A stretch of DNA of 64,000 nucleotides, from the NCBI GenBank assembly GCA_002493865.1, contig DLAC01000010.1, forward strand, positions 1 through 64,000. The letters are read 5' to 3'. This document shows positions 33,272-42,634 of the stretch, piece by piece. The translations under genes were made by a program, and so were the position numbers. The notes below the pieces were generated by a model. That model was not told the origin of the DNA and made no database searches. It saw nothing but the letters and a program-made list of their open reading frames with translations. How positions within the stretch are numbered: position 1 is the stretch's first letter; the number at the start of each line of letters is the position of its first letter. This DNA is from Caryophanales bacterium UBA7057 (GTDB lineage: Bacteria > Bacillota_I > Bacilli_A > RF39 > UBA660).

Positions 33272-35416
33272 TTACATAGAGCCTAACTTATACTGCTTTT
33301 CTTCTTGGCTTTCTTCTGATGATGTACTAGATATTTTTTGTAGTTTTGATAAGCAGTCAAGAAACTCTTTCAATTCATTTAAAAACTCTGAATTTTCTTC
33401 TGTCATATTTTCTTGCAGATACTTTTGACATCCTTCGAAATCATCTTTTTCAATGAAGTCTTTTATTTGTTGTAATTGTTCTAGTATGATTGGTGGTTTT
33501 TCTAATGGCTTTTCTCCTTTCATACTTGTAGTAGATCCTTTTTGTAGATTTACCATGATTGTTAGTACTTTATTAATTAGGACAATTTGATCCTTATATG
33601 AGAACTCTTTCGTTTCTACTCTCCATTCATCGCTATACATGATTTGACGTGCAGTGTGATAGTCACCTAAATTCATCATATCTTCAAATTGACAGATGAT
33701 ATTGTTTTTGTCCGTTGTTACTTTACAGAAGTCGCCTTTGTTATTAGAATTGGAAACTGTCTCTAGTGTATCTAGAACATCTAATACATACATATCATAC
33801 TGACTTGATTTCGTAGAAAACTTAATTTTTTCTTGATAAAGTTCCTTTAGAACGGTTAAATCCTCTACAGTAAGTTCTTTTTTATGAGTATATTTTTTAA
33901 TCCTTTTATATAAAAGAATACTATTTAATAATTGTATATAGGTTTCAATGTCATTTGACTTTTTGAGCTTTAAAGCGTAAATGTAAGCAGTTTCAAAATC
34001 TTCTTTCTTCAATGCTTCAAAAAAGTAGGCAAATGGATTATCTTCACGATTACGATAGTAGATACTAGGTTGAGGATTCATAATCTTAGTCTTATCCAAT
34101 TCTAGATTGTCTAGTATATTTAGCATTCTTAGGATATCTTGAAAGTAACTATTATCTTTTTTGTCATTTACTGGCAGATTTGCTTCTAATAGTTTTTTTG
34201 CGTCTGTATACCTTTTTTTAGAAATTAAATCTTGAATATTTGATCTACTTAAATTTTTGTATTCTGGTCCTTTCTTTTCTTCCACTAGATTTTGTATATC
34301 AAATGCAGGTATTACAAAGTCTAAATCTGCATTCTTTATATGGGCTTCTTGTTTTTTTACAACTTCACTGACTAAGTAGAAATATATTTCTGTTTGTATT
34401 CTAGCGGATTTATTCTTTTCTTTTTCTATTTCCATTTCTTTTTGAATATATTTTCTCGCACTTGTGAAGTCCTTACTTAAGACTGCATCTTTAAACTTTT
34501 GTAAGAACTCATAATCATATTCTTTGCTTGGTGTGAATATAGGCATAAGAACTATACTATTATTGTCTTCTAGAAAACTAAAATCATAATCTTCTTCTTG
34601 TAGAATTTCCTTTAATAAAATAAAAAATAATGCATAGTGATTTTTCACTTTAGAATCTATCACCTTATATAGTTCATGATAGGCTGCTTTAAAATCTTTT
34701 TCTCTTAATCTTATATAAAATTGATTAAAATACTTCTTTTTTTCATTTGCCATAGTTACTTTCTTTTTTTCACATATTTCGTTTGTTAGTATGAGGAATA
34801 GGCGAGTACTAATTTGTGTTTCCATGCGACCATGCTTTTTTCTTCTTATTTCATATTCATTAATATAATTACTCGCTTGCTCAAAATCATCACTTAAAAC
34901 AGAGTGTTTAAAATTTTTAAATGTTTCCATAATAGAACCTGATTCATAACTATCTGTTGTGATATGAATGTTCCCATTTTCTAACATACTAAAGTCATAG
35001 CTGGCTTCTCCTAAAATTCCTTTTAACAGCCTAAGATATAAATAATAGTGATCATCATATTCATGATTGACTCTTGTATTTATGGTATCACATAGATATT
35101 GATAAGCTTTTTTATAATTCTTTTCTAGTACACTGCATTTAAATAGATTGAAATTTGTACGATGGATTTTAATTTTGTTGTTTTTTTCCTCTACCTCTTG
35201 TTTTTCAATTACTTTAGGAACTAGGTAATGCCCTTTTTTTACTCTTTCAATCATTTGTTGTTCTTCTAACTTTCCAATTTGATATTTACTAAATCCTAAT
35301 TCTTTTAATTCTTTTGTCGTGATTTCCCTTTTGTTTTCTTGAATTAAAATGTCAATTAACTGTGTAAAATCTTTGGGTTCTTTTTTTGAAAAAATTTCAG
35401 CTTTTAATAAACTCAT
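33272..35416 (-). CDS. Large repeat protein with AbiEi-like winged helix
   Basis: A 714-residue protein I cannot name. Residues about 12-70 look like a winged helix of the AbiEi antitoxin N-terminal type (DFTQLIDILIQENKREITTK, GFSKYQIGKLEEQ, IERVKKGHYLVP). The rest is alpha-helical and built from repeated units of about 110-130 residues, each with a D-F/Y-xx-A-xx-Y/Y-I-like helix: NYKKAYQYL, DFEQASNYI, DFKAAYHEL, DFTSARKYI, RYTDAKKLL, DFETAYIYA, DYHTARQIM and DFEGCQKYL. This recalls TPR-like solenoids. There is no membrane segment. It is a single gene with AAAGGAG before the ATG, transcribed against cotJ, and no toxin partner is adjacent. Confidence 0.75.
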   Translation of the reverse strand: MSLLKAEIFSKKEPKDFTQLIDILIQENKREITTKELKELGFSKYQIGKLEEQQMIERVKKGHYLVPKVIEKQEVEEKNNKIKIHRTNFNLFKCSVLEKNYKKAYQYLCDTINTRVNHEYDDHYYLYLRLLKGILGEASYDFSMLENGNIHITTDSYESGSIMETFKNFKHSVLSDDFEQASNYINEYEIRRKKHGRMETQISTRLFLILTNEICEKKKVTMANEKKKYFNQFYIRLREKDFKAAYHELYKVIDSKVKNHYALFFILLKEILQEEDYDFSFLEDNNSIVLMPIFTPSKEYDYEFLQKFKDAVLSKDFTSARKYIQKEMEIEKEKNKSARIQTEIYFYLVSEVVKKQEAHIKNADLDFVIPAFDIQNLVEEKKGPEYKNLSRSNIQDLISKKRYTDAKKLLEANLPVNDKKDNSYFQDILRMLNILDNLELDKTKIMNPQPSIYYRNREDNPFAYFFEALKKEDFETAYIYALKLKKSNDIETYIQLLNSILLYKRIKKYTHKKELTVEDLTVLKELYQEKIKFSTKSSQYDMYVLDVLDTLETVSNSNNKGDFCKVTTDKNNIICQFEDMMNLGDYHTARQIMYSDEWRVETKEFSYKDQIVLINKVLTIMVNLQKGSTTSMKGEKPLEKPPIILEQLQQIKDFIEKDDFEGCQKYLQENMTEENSEFLNELKEFLDCLSKLQKISSTSSEESQEEKQYKLGSM

Positions 35417-35536
35417 TTTTGTAATCTCCTTTTCTCATTATCATAGCATTAATTGATAGATTATTCTATAAAAATATTTATTTTCTGATGTTCATCTTCA
35501 AAGAAAGATTGTATAATTAAAAAAAGGAGGAGTTAT

Positions 35537-35941
35537 ATGAAAGAGACTTATGATTTTTTAAAAAACAGAACGCAAGTAAATTACGTTGCGACAATGAATG
35601 GGGATGTTCCAAGTAATTGACCTTTTGGAGATCCAGTATTATTTGATAATAAAATTTATGTCATTACAAATAAAAAGAAAAATGTATCAAAGCAATTGGG
35701 TATGAATAATCATGCTTGTATTGTAGCCTGTGATGGAGAAGAGTGGATTCGTATTGATTGTCAATTAATAGATGATAGTGATAATGTAGATGCAAAAAAA
35801 GCAATGATGGAAGAATTTGATTGGATGGAGGAAGCAGGTTATACATTAGATAACCCGGATTTCCAAGTATTATATATTGCGAATGCAAAGTCGACCATTG
35901 CTGATAGTGATGGAAATATTAAAGCTACTTATGAATTTTAA
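35537..35941 (+). pseudogene. PNPOx-family flavoprotein gene interrupted by TGA
   Basis: The frame from the ATG at 35537 (AAAGGAGG just upstream, TATAAT at 35512-35517) gives a pyridoxamine-phosphate-oxidase-like split-barrel protein: YVATMNGDVPS, then a TGA at codon 28 (35618-35620), then PFGDPVLFDNKIYVITNKKK and a full C-terminal part ending at 35941. Homologues have Arg before PFG (RPFG), so the stop is most simply a CGA to TGA change. All downstream sequence stays in frame, so the lesion seems recent. A TTG at 35696 could not make a complete domain. Read-through is possible in principle. Confidence 0.85.
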
Positions 35942-35961
35942 AAATGACATTCATTCTAAAC

Positions 35962-35991
35962 AAAAAAGTCAGTTGAACGTTCTGACTTTTT
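35962..35991. terminator. Bidirectional terminator between PNPOx remnant and mtaD
   Basis: AAAAAGTCAG pairs with CTGACTTTTT around a 9-base loop with A/T runs on both flanks, serving the two convergent genes. Confidence 0.88.
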
Positions 35992-37285
35992 ATTTGGCTT
36001 CTTTTTCCATTAGACGATCTATAATTTTGTGTATGTTTTCTTTTAGTTTTTCTTCATCTACTTCAATGGTTAATTTGTGGTTTTCCATTAAAACCTTTCC
36101 ATTGATGATGGTAGTATCTACATTATTACTTTCTACATTGTGAACTACTTGAGTAATTAAATCAACGGTAGGATAGATTTCTGTATTATTTAAATCTAAA
36201 ATAATCATATCTGCTTTTTTTCCCTTTTCAATTGAACCAATTTTATTTTCTAGATTTAATGCTTTTGCTCCATTGATAGTAGCCATTTTTAGTACGTCAT
36301 AGGAACCCATTACTGTTGGATCTTGATATTTTGCTTTTTGTAATTGATCAACAACAGACATATGATAAAACATATTTAGATTGTTTCCACTGCCTTGACC
36401 ATCCGTTCCAAGACATAGATTGATTCCATTCTTTTTATATTGTACCAAATCGGCAATTCCACATCCTAAATTTAGATTACTAACGGGATTGGTTGCGATA
36501 GATACATCATGGGATGCAAGAATTCTTTGATCTTCTTCACTAATAAAAGTACCATGGGCTAGAATTAATTTGTGATTTAAGTATCCTAAATCTTTTAAAG
36601 CCTGTGCTGGGGATGTTTGATACTCTTTAATAATTCCTTCCACTTCAGATTGATTTTCTGAATAATGCATATGAATGGGTAAATGGAATTCTGTTGCTAT
36701 TTTTTCATATTCTAGTAAATCTTCCTTACTACAGGTATACATGGAGTGGGGTGTGACTGTGAAAGTTAAGAGGTCTTTTCCTTGATTTTCTTTTATTAAT
36801 GATTTAAATTCCTCTATTCTTTTTTTTGAGTCCGAATCCTTTCCAGTTAAACACCTGGAAAAAACACTACGGACTTTTGTTTCTTCAATTGCCTTTAGGC
36901 TTCCACCTACTCCAAAATACATATCATTTGAGGTCGTAGTCCCTGTTTTAATCATTTCGATACATGAGAGTAGAGTCGTATAATAGACATCTTCATCGGT
37001 CATATGATTTTCAATCGGCCATATTTTATGATTCAGCCAATCTTGTAAGTTTAAATTATCATTGGTTGCTCTAAAAATACTCATTCCTAAATGTGTATGA
37101 CAATTAATTAATCCTGGGAGAATAATTTTATTTGTAGCGTCAATGATTTTGTCATAAGGTCCTTGATAATTTTCTGTTAGTTCTGTAATTTCACCTTCTG
37201 TAATTACAATATCTAGTTTTTCATATTTTTTTTCTCTTTTGTCATCCATTGTAATGACTGTTCCATTTTTTATAACTTGAATCAT
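35990..37285 (-). CDS. mtaD: Amidohydrolase, MtaD-type (SAH/MTA deaminase)
   Basis: The 431-residue metal-dependent hydrolase matches the TRZ/ATZ-like branch that deaminates 5'-methylthioadenosine and S-adenosylhomocysteine. Metal-site motifs are in order: NCHTHLGMS near residue 58, MHYSEN with the His/Glu pair, LAHGTF and the catalytic CLGTDGQGSGNNLNMF near residue 290. The length is typical. It would feed the SAM recycling pathway in the cytoplasm; other substrates (guanine, chlorinated triazines) are less likely in a gut-type Firmicute. It has a GGAGG site and is monocistronic. Confidence 0.88.
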   Translation of the reverse strand: MIQVIKNGTVITMDDKREKKYEKLDIVITEGEITELTENYQGPYDKIIDATNKIILPGLINCHTHLGMSIFRATNDNLNLQDWLNHKIWPIENHMTDEDVYYTTLLSCIEMIKTGTTTSNDMYFGVGGSLKAIEETKVRSVFSRCLTGKDSDSKKRIEEFKSLIKENQGKDLLTFTVTPHSMYTCSKEDLLEYEKIATEFHLPIHMHYSENQSEVEGIIKEYQTSPAQALKDLGYLNHKLILAHGTFISEEDQRILASHDVSIATNPVSNLNLGCGIADLVQYKKNGINLCLGTDGQGSGNNLNMFYHMSVVDQLQKAKYQDPTVMGSYDVLKMATINGAKALNLENKIGSIEKGKKADMIILDLNNTEIYPTVDLITQVVHNVESNNVDTTIINGKVLMENHKLTIEVDEEKLKENIHKIIDRLMEKEAK

Positions 37286-37402
37286 TTGTGCCTCCTATTT
37301 CTATTTCATACTCATTATAACCTATTTTTAAAACTTTTTTCACTTTTTTTGTACCGACTCTTCATTTTTGTAAATAATGATAGTTAGAACAGGAGGAATT
37401 TT

Positions 37403-39865
37403 ATGAGACATGTAAAATTTATTTTATTATTAGCAGTATTTACGATTTTTCTATCAGGAAGTCGTGTGTATGCGAAAAGTGATTCGTTTTATGAAGGTGA
37501 GGCAGTTACTGGTGCATATTTAAAGAAGTTTAAGCCGGGAGCAACCACAGGGAAATATGAACAGATGAGAATTTTTAGAAGAAGTAGTGACCATCAGGCA
37601 GCCTACTGTATTGAAATATGGGAAACACTTGCTTCTAATCAAGCAATGGTTGGTTATGAAGACAATTATTTACTTCATACCAATCTAACGGAAGATGTTT
37701 GGGAAAGAATTCAATTAATTTCTTATTATGGGTATGAGTATAAAAATCATACAACCGATAATTGGTATGCTGCGAGTCAGTATTTAATTTGGAAAGCAAT
37801 AGAACCAAATAGTACAATTTATTTTACGGATACCCTTAATGGAAATCAGGTTTCAAAATTTGAAGCAGAAATCACTGAGATTGAAAGTTTAATTTCTAGG
37901 CACTATGTACTTCCATCTTTTGCAGGCCAAAAATTTGTAGTGAATCCTTGGATAGAAAATTACTTGGTAGATGAAAATGGAGTTTTATCCGATTATGAAG
38001 TTACATCGGATTTTACTTCTGTATCTTATCGAAAGAATGAATCTACACTTCATTTCAAAATAGATAAAGATTTAATCAAGGTAAAGTTTCGATTGACTAA
38101 GGAGGATACAACTAGGAAAACTTCTCTTTATATTAGTCCCAATGGTCAAGATTTAATTGTACGTGGTAATTACCCTAAGATTATGACAGATGTTGATGTA
38201 GAAGTCGGAATGGGAAATGTTGTGTTTCAAAAAGTAGATAAAGATACTGGGGAATCCAATCCACAAGGAGAAGCATCTTTTACAGGAACTACTTATGAAC
38301 TCTATGATCAAAATTATCAACTTGTAACAACCTTTGAATTTGAGGATGATGATTTTGTATTTTCTACTGTCCTTCCTTATGGTACTTATTATGTACGGGA
38401 GATAAAAAGCGGACCAGGATATCAAGTGGATCCCACTGAATATACAGTTGCTGTAGGTGATAAGACGGTCGTATTTGTTTTACCGGATAAAGTTTATGAG
38501 GGAACTGTAAAGATTCAAAAGTTTTATGAGATTGGTTCTATATTAAAAGAAGAAGAAAATGCATCCTTTGAAGTTTATAATTCTAAAGATGAGTTAGTCG
38601 GAACCTATACTACTGATAAGCTTGGAAAAATAGAAGTGACTTTTCCTTATGGAACGTATCGTTTTCATCAGGTAGGTGGAAGAGAAAATTATAATTTTAT
38701 TGATGATTTTTCTGTTACGATTGATGATAGGGAAAATCAGGAGTATCAATTTACTTTTAAAAATACTCCAATTCATCGTTATGTAAAGGTCATAAAAAAA
38801 GATGCTGAAACGAAAAAAGAAATTGTAATTGGAAATGCCTCTTTTCGAATTAAAAATTTAGATACAGGAGATTATGTTAGACAAAAGTTATCTTACCCAA
38901 ATGGAGAAATAGTAGATATCTTTCAAACCAGCAATCATGGCTTTTTTATGATGCCAGAAGCATTACCTGCTGGAAATTATCAGCTAGAAGAGGTAGAAAG
39001 TCCAGATGGGTATTACAAATTAGAAAAGCCAATACTTTTTCAGATTACGGAAGATTCTCCTACCATTGATATTCCAGGATATGGATTAACCATTTTACTA
39101 GAAGTAGAAAACGTGCCAAAAACTGGTACAGTAGCGATTCAAAAACTAGGAGAAGTATTTGAATTTTTAGACGAACAGATTCATTATGAATATCAGCCAC
39201 TAGAAAATATTATGTTTTCTATTTATGCAGAAGAAGATATTATTTCCGGGGATGGAAGCATTCTTTATTCTAAGGGTGAATTGATTGAAGAAGCAAAGAC
39301 AAATTCAGAAGGAAAGATTATTTTTTCTTTACCAATTGGAAAGTATTCAGTGATTGAAAAGACATTTTTAGAAGGATATCTTCAGAATGAAAAAACATAC
39401 GATGTTGAAATTACCTCTGATGATTTAGAGGAAACCTTAATTGTTTATAATTATCTAAAGAAGGGAAGTCTAGTCATTCATAAAAAAGACGCGTCGACTG
39501 GGGAAGCAATTAAAGATACATACTTTTCAGTTTTTACTAAAGATGGAAAACTAGTGGCAACCATTGTAACTGATGAAAATGGAATTGCCGTTTTAAACTC
39601 TATTCCACTTGGTGAATATTATTTAGAAGAGACGAAAAGTAATTTCAATTATATAAAGGATTCTATCAAAAAAACATTTACAATCAACGAAACTGGTGAA
39701 ATCATTACATTAGATTTATTGAATGAACCAATTTTACCACCTAAAACATCCGTGGATGAGGGAGAAGTAAAAACGGTTTTATGTGGGGAACTCTTTTTTG
39801 AAATTGTATTTGGGTTTGTAATAGTTTGTCTAAAACCATACTTTCATTCTAAAAAAATGGATTAG
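37403..39865 (+). CDS. Surface adhesin: thioester domain plus Cna_B repeats
   Basis: This 820-residue protein has a signal peptide (cleavage probably after VYA, about residue 24). Residues about 30-180 form a thioester domain: Cys69 in AAYCIEIW and Gln126 in AASQYLIWK are positioned to make the internal Cys-Gln thioester used for covalent binding to host or surface amines. Then follow about five Cna_B/SpaA-like beta domains, each starting with a [GR]-x-V-x-[IF]-x-K strand (VVFQKVDKDTGE, TVKIQKF, YVKVIKKDAE, TVAIQKLGE, LVIHKKDAST) and likely to hold isopeptide bonds. The C-terminal anchor is unusual: PPKTS instead of LPxTG, then a membrane helix and a short basic tail. AGGAGG precedes the ATG. 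Confidence 0.85.
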   Translation: MRHVKFILLLAVFTIFLSGSRVYAKSDSFYEGEAVTGAYLKKFKPGATTGKYEQMRIFRRSSDHQAAYCIEIWETLASNQAMVGYEDNYLLHTNLTEDVWERIQLISYYGYEYKNHTTDNWYAASQYLIWKAIEPNSTIYFTDTLNGNQVSKFEAEITEIESLISRHYVLPSFAGQKFVVNPWIENYLVDENGVLSDYEVTSDFTSVSYRKNESTLHFKIDKDLIKVKFRLTKEDTTRKTSLYISPNGQDLIVRGNYPKIMTDVDVEVGMGNVVFQKVDKDTGESNPQGEASFTGTTYELYDQNYQLVTTFEFEDDDFVFSTVLPYGTYYVREIKSGPGYQVDPTEYTVAVGDKTVVFVLPDKVYEGTVKIQKFYEIGSILKEEENASFEVYNSKDELVGTYTTDKLGKIEVTFPYGTYRFHQVGGRENYNFIDDFSVTIDDRENQEYQFTFKNTPIHRYVKVIKKDAETKKEIVIGNASFRIKNLDTGDYVRQKLSYPNGEIVDIFQTSNHGFFMMPEALPAGNYQLEEVESPDGYYKLEKPILFQITEDSPTIDIPGYGLTILLEVENVPKTGTVAIQKLGEVFEFLDEQIHYEYQPLENIMFSIYAEEDIISGDGSILYSKGELIEEAKTNSEGKIIFSLPIGKYSVIEKTFLEGYLQNEKTYDVEITSDDLEETLIVYNYLKKGSLVIHKKDASTGEAIKDTYFSVFTKDGKLVATIVTDENGIAVLNSIPLGEYYLEETKSNFNYIKDSIKKTFTINETGEIITLDLLNEPILPPKTSVDEGEVKTVLCGELFFEIVFGFVIVCLKPYFHSKKMD

Positions 39866-39939
39866 GCAAATTATGGGAATTTACTCGCTTTTCTTTACTT
39901 TCTCTTTTACTTTATATATAATGAAAATAAGGTGATAGC

Positions 39940-41085
39940 ATGAAGAAAGTAAGCATTTTGGCACTTCATTTAGGATACGGAGGTATTGAAAAAAGTGTTG
40001 TTAATTTGGCAAATGCACTTTGCCATGATTATAAAGTTGAAATTATTTCTACCTATCGTTTAGAGGAAAAACCGGCTTTTTCCATTGATTCTAACGTTCG
40101 TGTAAAATATTTAATAGAAAAATATAAACCAAATCGTGAAGAATGGAAGCGTTCCATCAAAAAAATCAAACCATTTACTTTTCTTAAGGAAAGTTATAAA
40201 GCAATTGTTGTGTTACTCCTTCGAAGAAGAAAAACAATCGCAGCAATTAAATCCAATGATAGTGATATTATTATTTCAACACGGGCATTATTTAATCGTT
40301 GGTTAGGTGCCTATGGAAATAAGAAATCATATCGAATTGGATGGGAACATAATCACCATCATCAAGATGAGAAATATATTAAAATTTTAGTTTCTTCTTG
40401 TGAAAAATTGGACAAATTGGTTGTAGTATCCGATTCGCTTCGCTCTTTTTATAAGAAAGAGTTTCGAAAAAGAGGTTTAAAATGTAAATGTGTATATATT
40501 CCTAATATGATTGACCGGATACCAGAAGAAGTTTCTTCTTTAAAAGAACATAATTTAGTTTCTATTGGTCGTTTTTCTAGGGAGAAGGGATTTGTTGACT
40601 TAATTGAAGTTTTTCGTCTAATTCATGAGAAAAATCCAGATTGGAAACTCCATTTGATTGGTGATGGAGCTGAGAAAAACAAAATCGTGGATTTAATTTA
40701 TCAATATCATTTGGATCAATTTGTAGAATTACATGGGTATTTAAGTCGTGAAAAAATAGATGAGGTTTTACACCAGTCTTCTATTTACTTAATGACTTCT
40801 TATACAGAATCTTTTGGAATTGTGTTAATTGAAGCGATGTCACATGGTATTCCTTGTGTTGCCTTTTCTTCTGCAGAAGGGGCCAATGACTTAATTACAA
40901 ATGAACAAAATGGCTATTTAATTGAAGAAAGGAACTTTGAAGAGATGGCAAATTGTGTTTTGGGGTTAATGAAAAGTGAAACCAAGCGGAAAAAACTTGG
41001 AAAAGAAGCTAGAAAATTAAGTAATAATTATACAGAAAAAGAAGTAAAGGAAGAATGGTTAAAACTATTGAAGAAAAGAGGATAA
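39940..41085 (+). CDS. Glycosyltransferase family 4
   Basis: The 381-residue GT-B enzyme starts with the glycine-rich donor/acceptor loop LHLGYGGIEKSVVNLANAL and has SIGRFSREKGFVDLIEVF, LIGDGAEKNKI and the nucleotide-sugar motif SYTESFGIVLIEAMSHGIP (E-x7-E pattern). It retains its sugar from a UDP- or GDP-donor on the cytoplasmic side. It is the first gene of the second glycan operon and has a TATAAT at about 39918 and AAGGTGAT before the ATG. The next gene starts one base after its stop. Sugar identity is unknown. Confidence 0.9.
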   Translation: MKKVSILALHLGYGGIEKSVVNLANALCHDYKVEIISTYRLEEKPAFSIDSNVRVKYLIEKYKPNREEWKRSIKKIKPFTFLKESYKAIVVLLLRRRKTIAAIKSNDSDIIISTRALFNRWLGAYGNKKSYRIGWEHNHHHQDEKYIKILVSSCEKLDKLVVVSDSLRSFYKKEFRKRGLKCKCVYIPNMIDRIPEEVSSLKEHNLVSIGRFSREKGFVDLIEVFRLIHEKNPDWKLHLIGDGAEKNKIVDLIYQYHLDQFVELHGYLSREKIDEVLHQSSIYLMTSYTESFGIVLIEAMSHGIPCVAFSSAEGANDLITNEQNGYLIEERNFEEMANCVLGLMKSETKRKKLGKEARKLSNNYTEKEVKEEWLKLLKKRG

Positions 41086-41086
41086 T

Positions 41087-41557
41087 ATGAAGAAGGTATT
41101 ATTTATTTCTAGTACAGGGGGACATTTGACAGAGATGTTGTGCTTGAAAAAAATGTTCTCAAATTATGATTTTCGAATTATTACAGAGAAAACTCCTTCT
41201 ACGAGTTACTTGAAAAAACAATACGCAGGAAAAGTCAATTACTTATTCTATGGTACTAAGGATCATTTATTTTCTTATCCTTGGAAGTTATTAGCTAATT
41301 GTTTTAAAAGTTTATACTATTATCTTCGCTTTCGACCAAAATACATTGTTACAACAGGTGCTCATACTGCTGGTCCTATGTGTTGTATTGGAAAATTATT
41401 TGGAAGCAAAATTATTTATATAGAATCTTTTGCTAATATTCATACAAAAACAGTGACTGGGAGACTCATTTATGCTTTTGCTGATTTATTTATTGTACAG
41501 TGGGAGAGTATGCTAAAACTCTACCCAAGAGCTACCTATGGTGGCTGGATTTATTAG
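41087..41557 (+). CDS. Alg14/PssD-like glycosyltransferase subunit
   Basis: The 156-residue protein matches the membrane-associated, acceptor-binding half of the split Alg13/Alg14-type transferase: FISSTGGHLTEMLCL at the start, RIITEK, TTGAHTAGPMCCIGKLFG and IYIESFANIHTKTVTG. Together with the next gene it should add a sugar (GlcNAc or galactose in relatives) to a lipid-linked acceptor. It follows the GT4 gene by one base and precedes its partner by 11 bases. It is short compared with Alg14 of eukaryotes but normal for bacterial PssD/Cps14F. Confidence 0.9.
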   Translation: MKKVLFISSTGGHLTEMLCLKKMFSNYDFRIITEKTPSTSYLKKQYAGKVNYLFYGTKDHLFSYPWKLLANCFKSLYYYLRFRPKYIVTTGAHTAGPMCCIGKLFGSKIIYIESFANIHTKTVTGRLIYAFADLFIVQWESMLKLYPRATYGGWIY

Positions 41558-41568
41558 GGGGGATTCTA

Positions 41569-42420
41569 ATGATTTTAGTTACTCTTGGTACACAAGATAA
41601 AAGTTTTGAAAGATTATTAGTAGAAATTGAACGACTAATTGATCAAAAAGTAATTCGTGAAAAGGTAATTGTACAAGCAGGATACACAAACTATTTTAGT
41701 AATAAAATGGAGATATTCGATTATTTACCAAAAGATGAATTTGAAAAGTTAATCCATCAGGCACGAATTTTAATCACACATGGTGGTGTAGGTTCTATTT
41801 TTGATGGGCTTGCTAGAAATAAAAAGATAATTGCAGTTCCGAGACTTTCTAAATATATGGAACATACCAATGATCATCAATTGCAGGTCATAGAAAAACT
41901 TGGGAGTGAAGGATATATTTTACCTTGTGCCGGTATAGAGGATATTGAGGAGAATTTAAAAAAAATCAGTAAATTTCGCCCAAAGAAGTATCATGAAAAC
42001 AATTATCAGATGCTTTCTTTGATTGAGAATTTTATAGAGAACGATTCTAATCATTTTTCTTCTAGTATTTTTGAGTATTTTACTTTTGGAATTTTCTTTA
42101 TGGCTTTTCAATCTATTTTCTCTTGTTTGGGTCTTTTTCAAAACCTTCCAAGTTTAGAAATTTGTTTCATCTATTGGTTACTTTCATATATTATGATTCT
42201 TTTCTTCTATTCTATCTTTCAAAAGAAACAGTTAAGGATTTCTAAAAAATTTTTTGGTTTTAGCTTGATTTGTTTATCCATTCATATTTTGAGTTTTCTC
42301 GTTTTTCAATCATTCTTTGAATTCTTTCATTGTATGGTAATTAGTAGTTTGATTTCCTTTATTTTAGGCTATCTTATTTTCATGTTAGTATTTGGTGGGA
42401 GAAACGTTTGCTCCGATTAA
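41569..42420 (+). CDS. Alg13/PssE-like subunit fused to GtrA-like membrane domain
   Basis: Residues 1 to about 155 are the catalytic, donor-binding half of the Alg13/PssE pair: ILVTLGTQDKSFERLL, VQAGYTN, ITHGGVGSIFDGLARNKK and VPRLSKYMEHTNDHQ. Bacterial PssE normally stops there, but this protein continues with about 125 hydrophobic residues forming four membrane spans with a short basic middle loop (FQKKQLRISKK), the layout of a GtrA flippase. I use the ATG at 41569, which has AGGGGGG 7 bases upstream and is where homology starts. A TnpB remnant begins directly after its stop codon, so the C-terminal end (FGGRNVCSD) may be altered by that insertion. Confidence 0.8.
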   Translation: MILVTLGTQDKSFERLLVEIERLIDQKVIREKVIVQAGYTNYFSNKMEIFDYLPKDEFEKLIHQARILITHGGVGSIFDGLARNKKIIAVPRLSKYMEHTNDHQLQVIEKLGSEGYILPCAGIEDIEENLKKISKFRPKKYHENNYQMLSLIENFIENDSNHFSSSIFEYFTFGIFFMAFQSIFSCLGLFQNLPSLEICFIYWLLSYIMILFFYSIFQKKQLRISKKFFGFSLICLSIHILSFLVFQSFFEFFHCMVISSLISFILGYLIFMLVFGGRNVCSD

Positions 42421-42634
42421 ATGGTTTTTTAGATGAAGGAAAAATTATTATCAAGTAGACACGTATTATCCAAGTAGTAAAACATGTAGTAGATGTGGGG
42501 CTAAGGCAGAGATAACAAATCACTTAAGTATCAGGAGTTAGGAATGTAAAGAATGTAGAAATAGAAATGATAGAGATGTCAATGCGAGTGTTAATATGAT
42601 GCTTGAAGGATTACGATTACACTATGGAAATTAA
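42421..42634 (+). pseudogene. tnpB: IS200/IS605 TnpB remnant (C-terminal zinc ribbon)
   Basis: The frame gives NYYQVDTYYPSSKTCSRCGA, then a TAG where relatives have Trp, then ECKECRNRNDRDVNASVN and a stop at 42634. This is the zinc ribbon (CxxC...CxxC) and the last RuvC aspartate (DRDVNA) of TnpB. An upstream TGA in the same frame is a second nonsense codon. The N-terminal 80 percent of the gene is missing, and no tnpA is nearby. It is a dead fragment inserted between the Alg13-GtrA and GtrB-like genes. Confidence 0.88.

Noticed and set aside
35618..35620. TGA in the PNPOx gene as tryptophan or selenocysteine
   Set aside because: The family has Arg at this place, TGG serves as Trp throughout, and genes such as the one ending at 15476 stop with TGA. 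I saw no selenocysteine signal.
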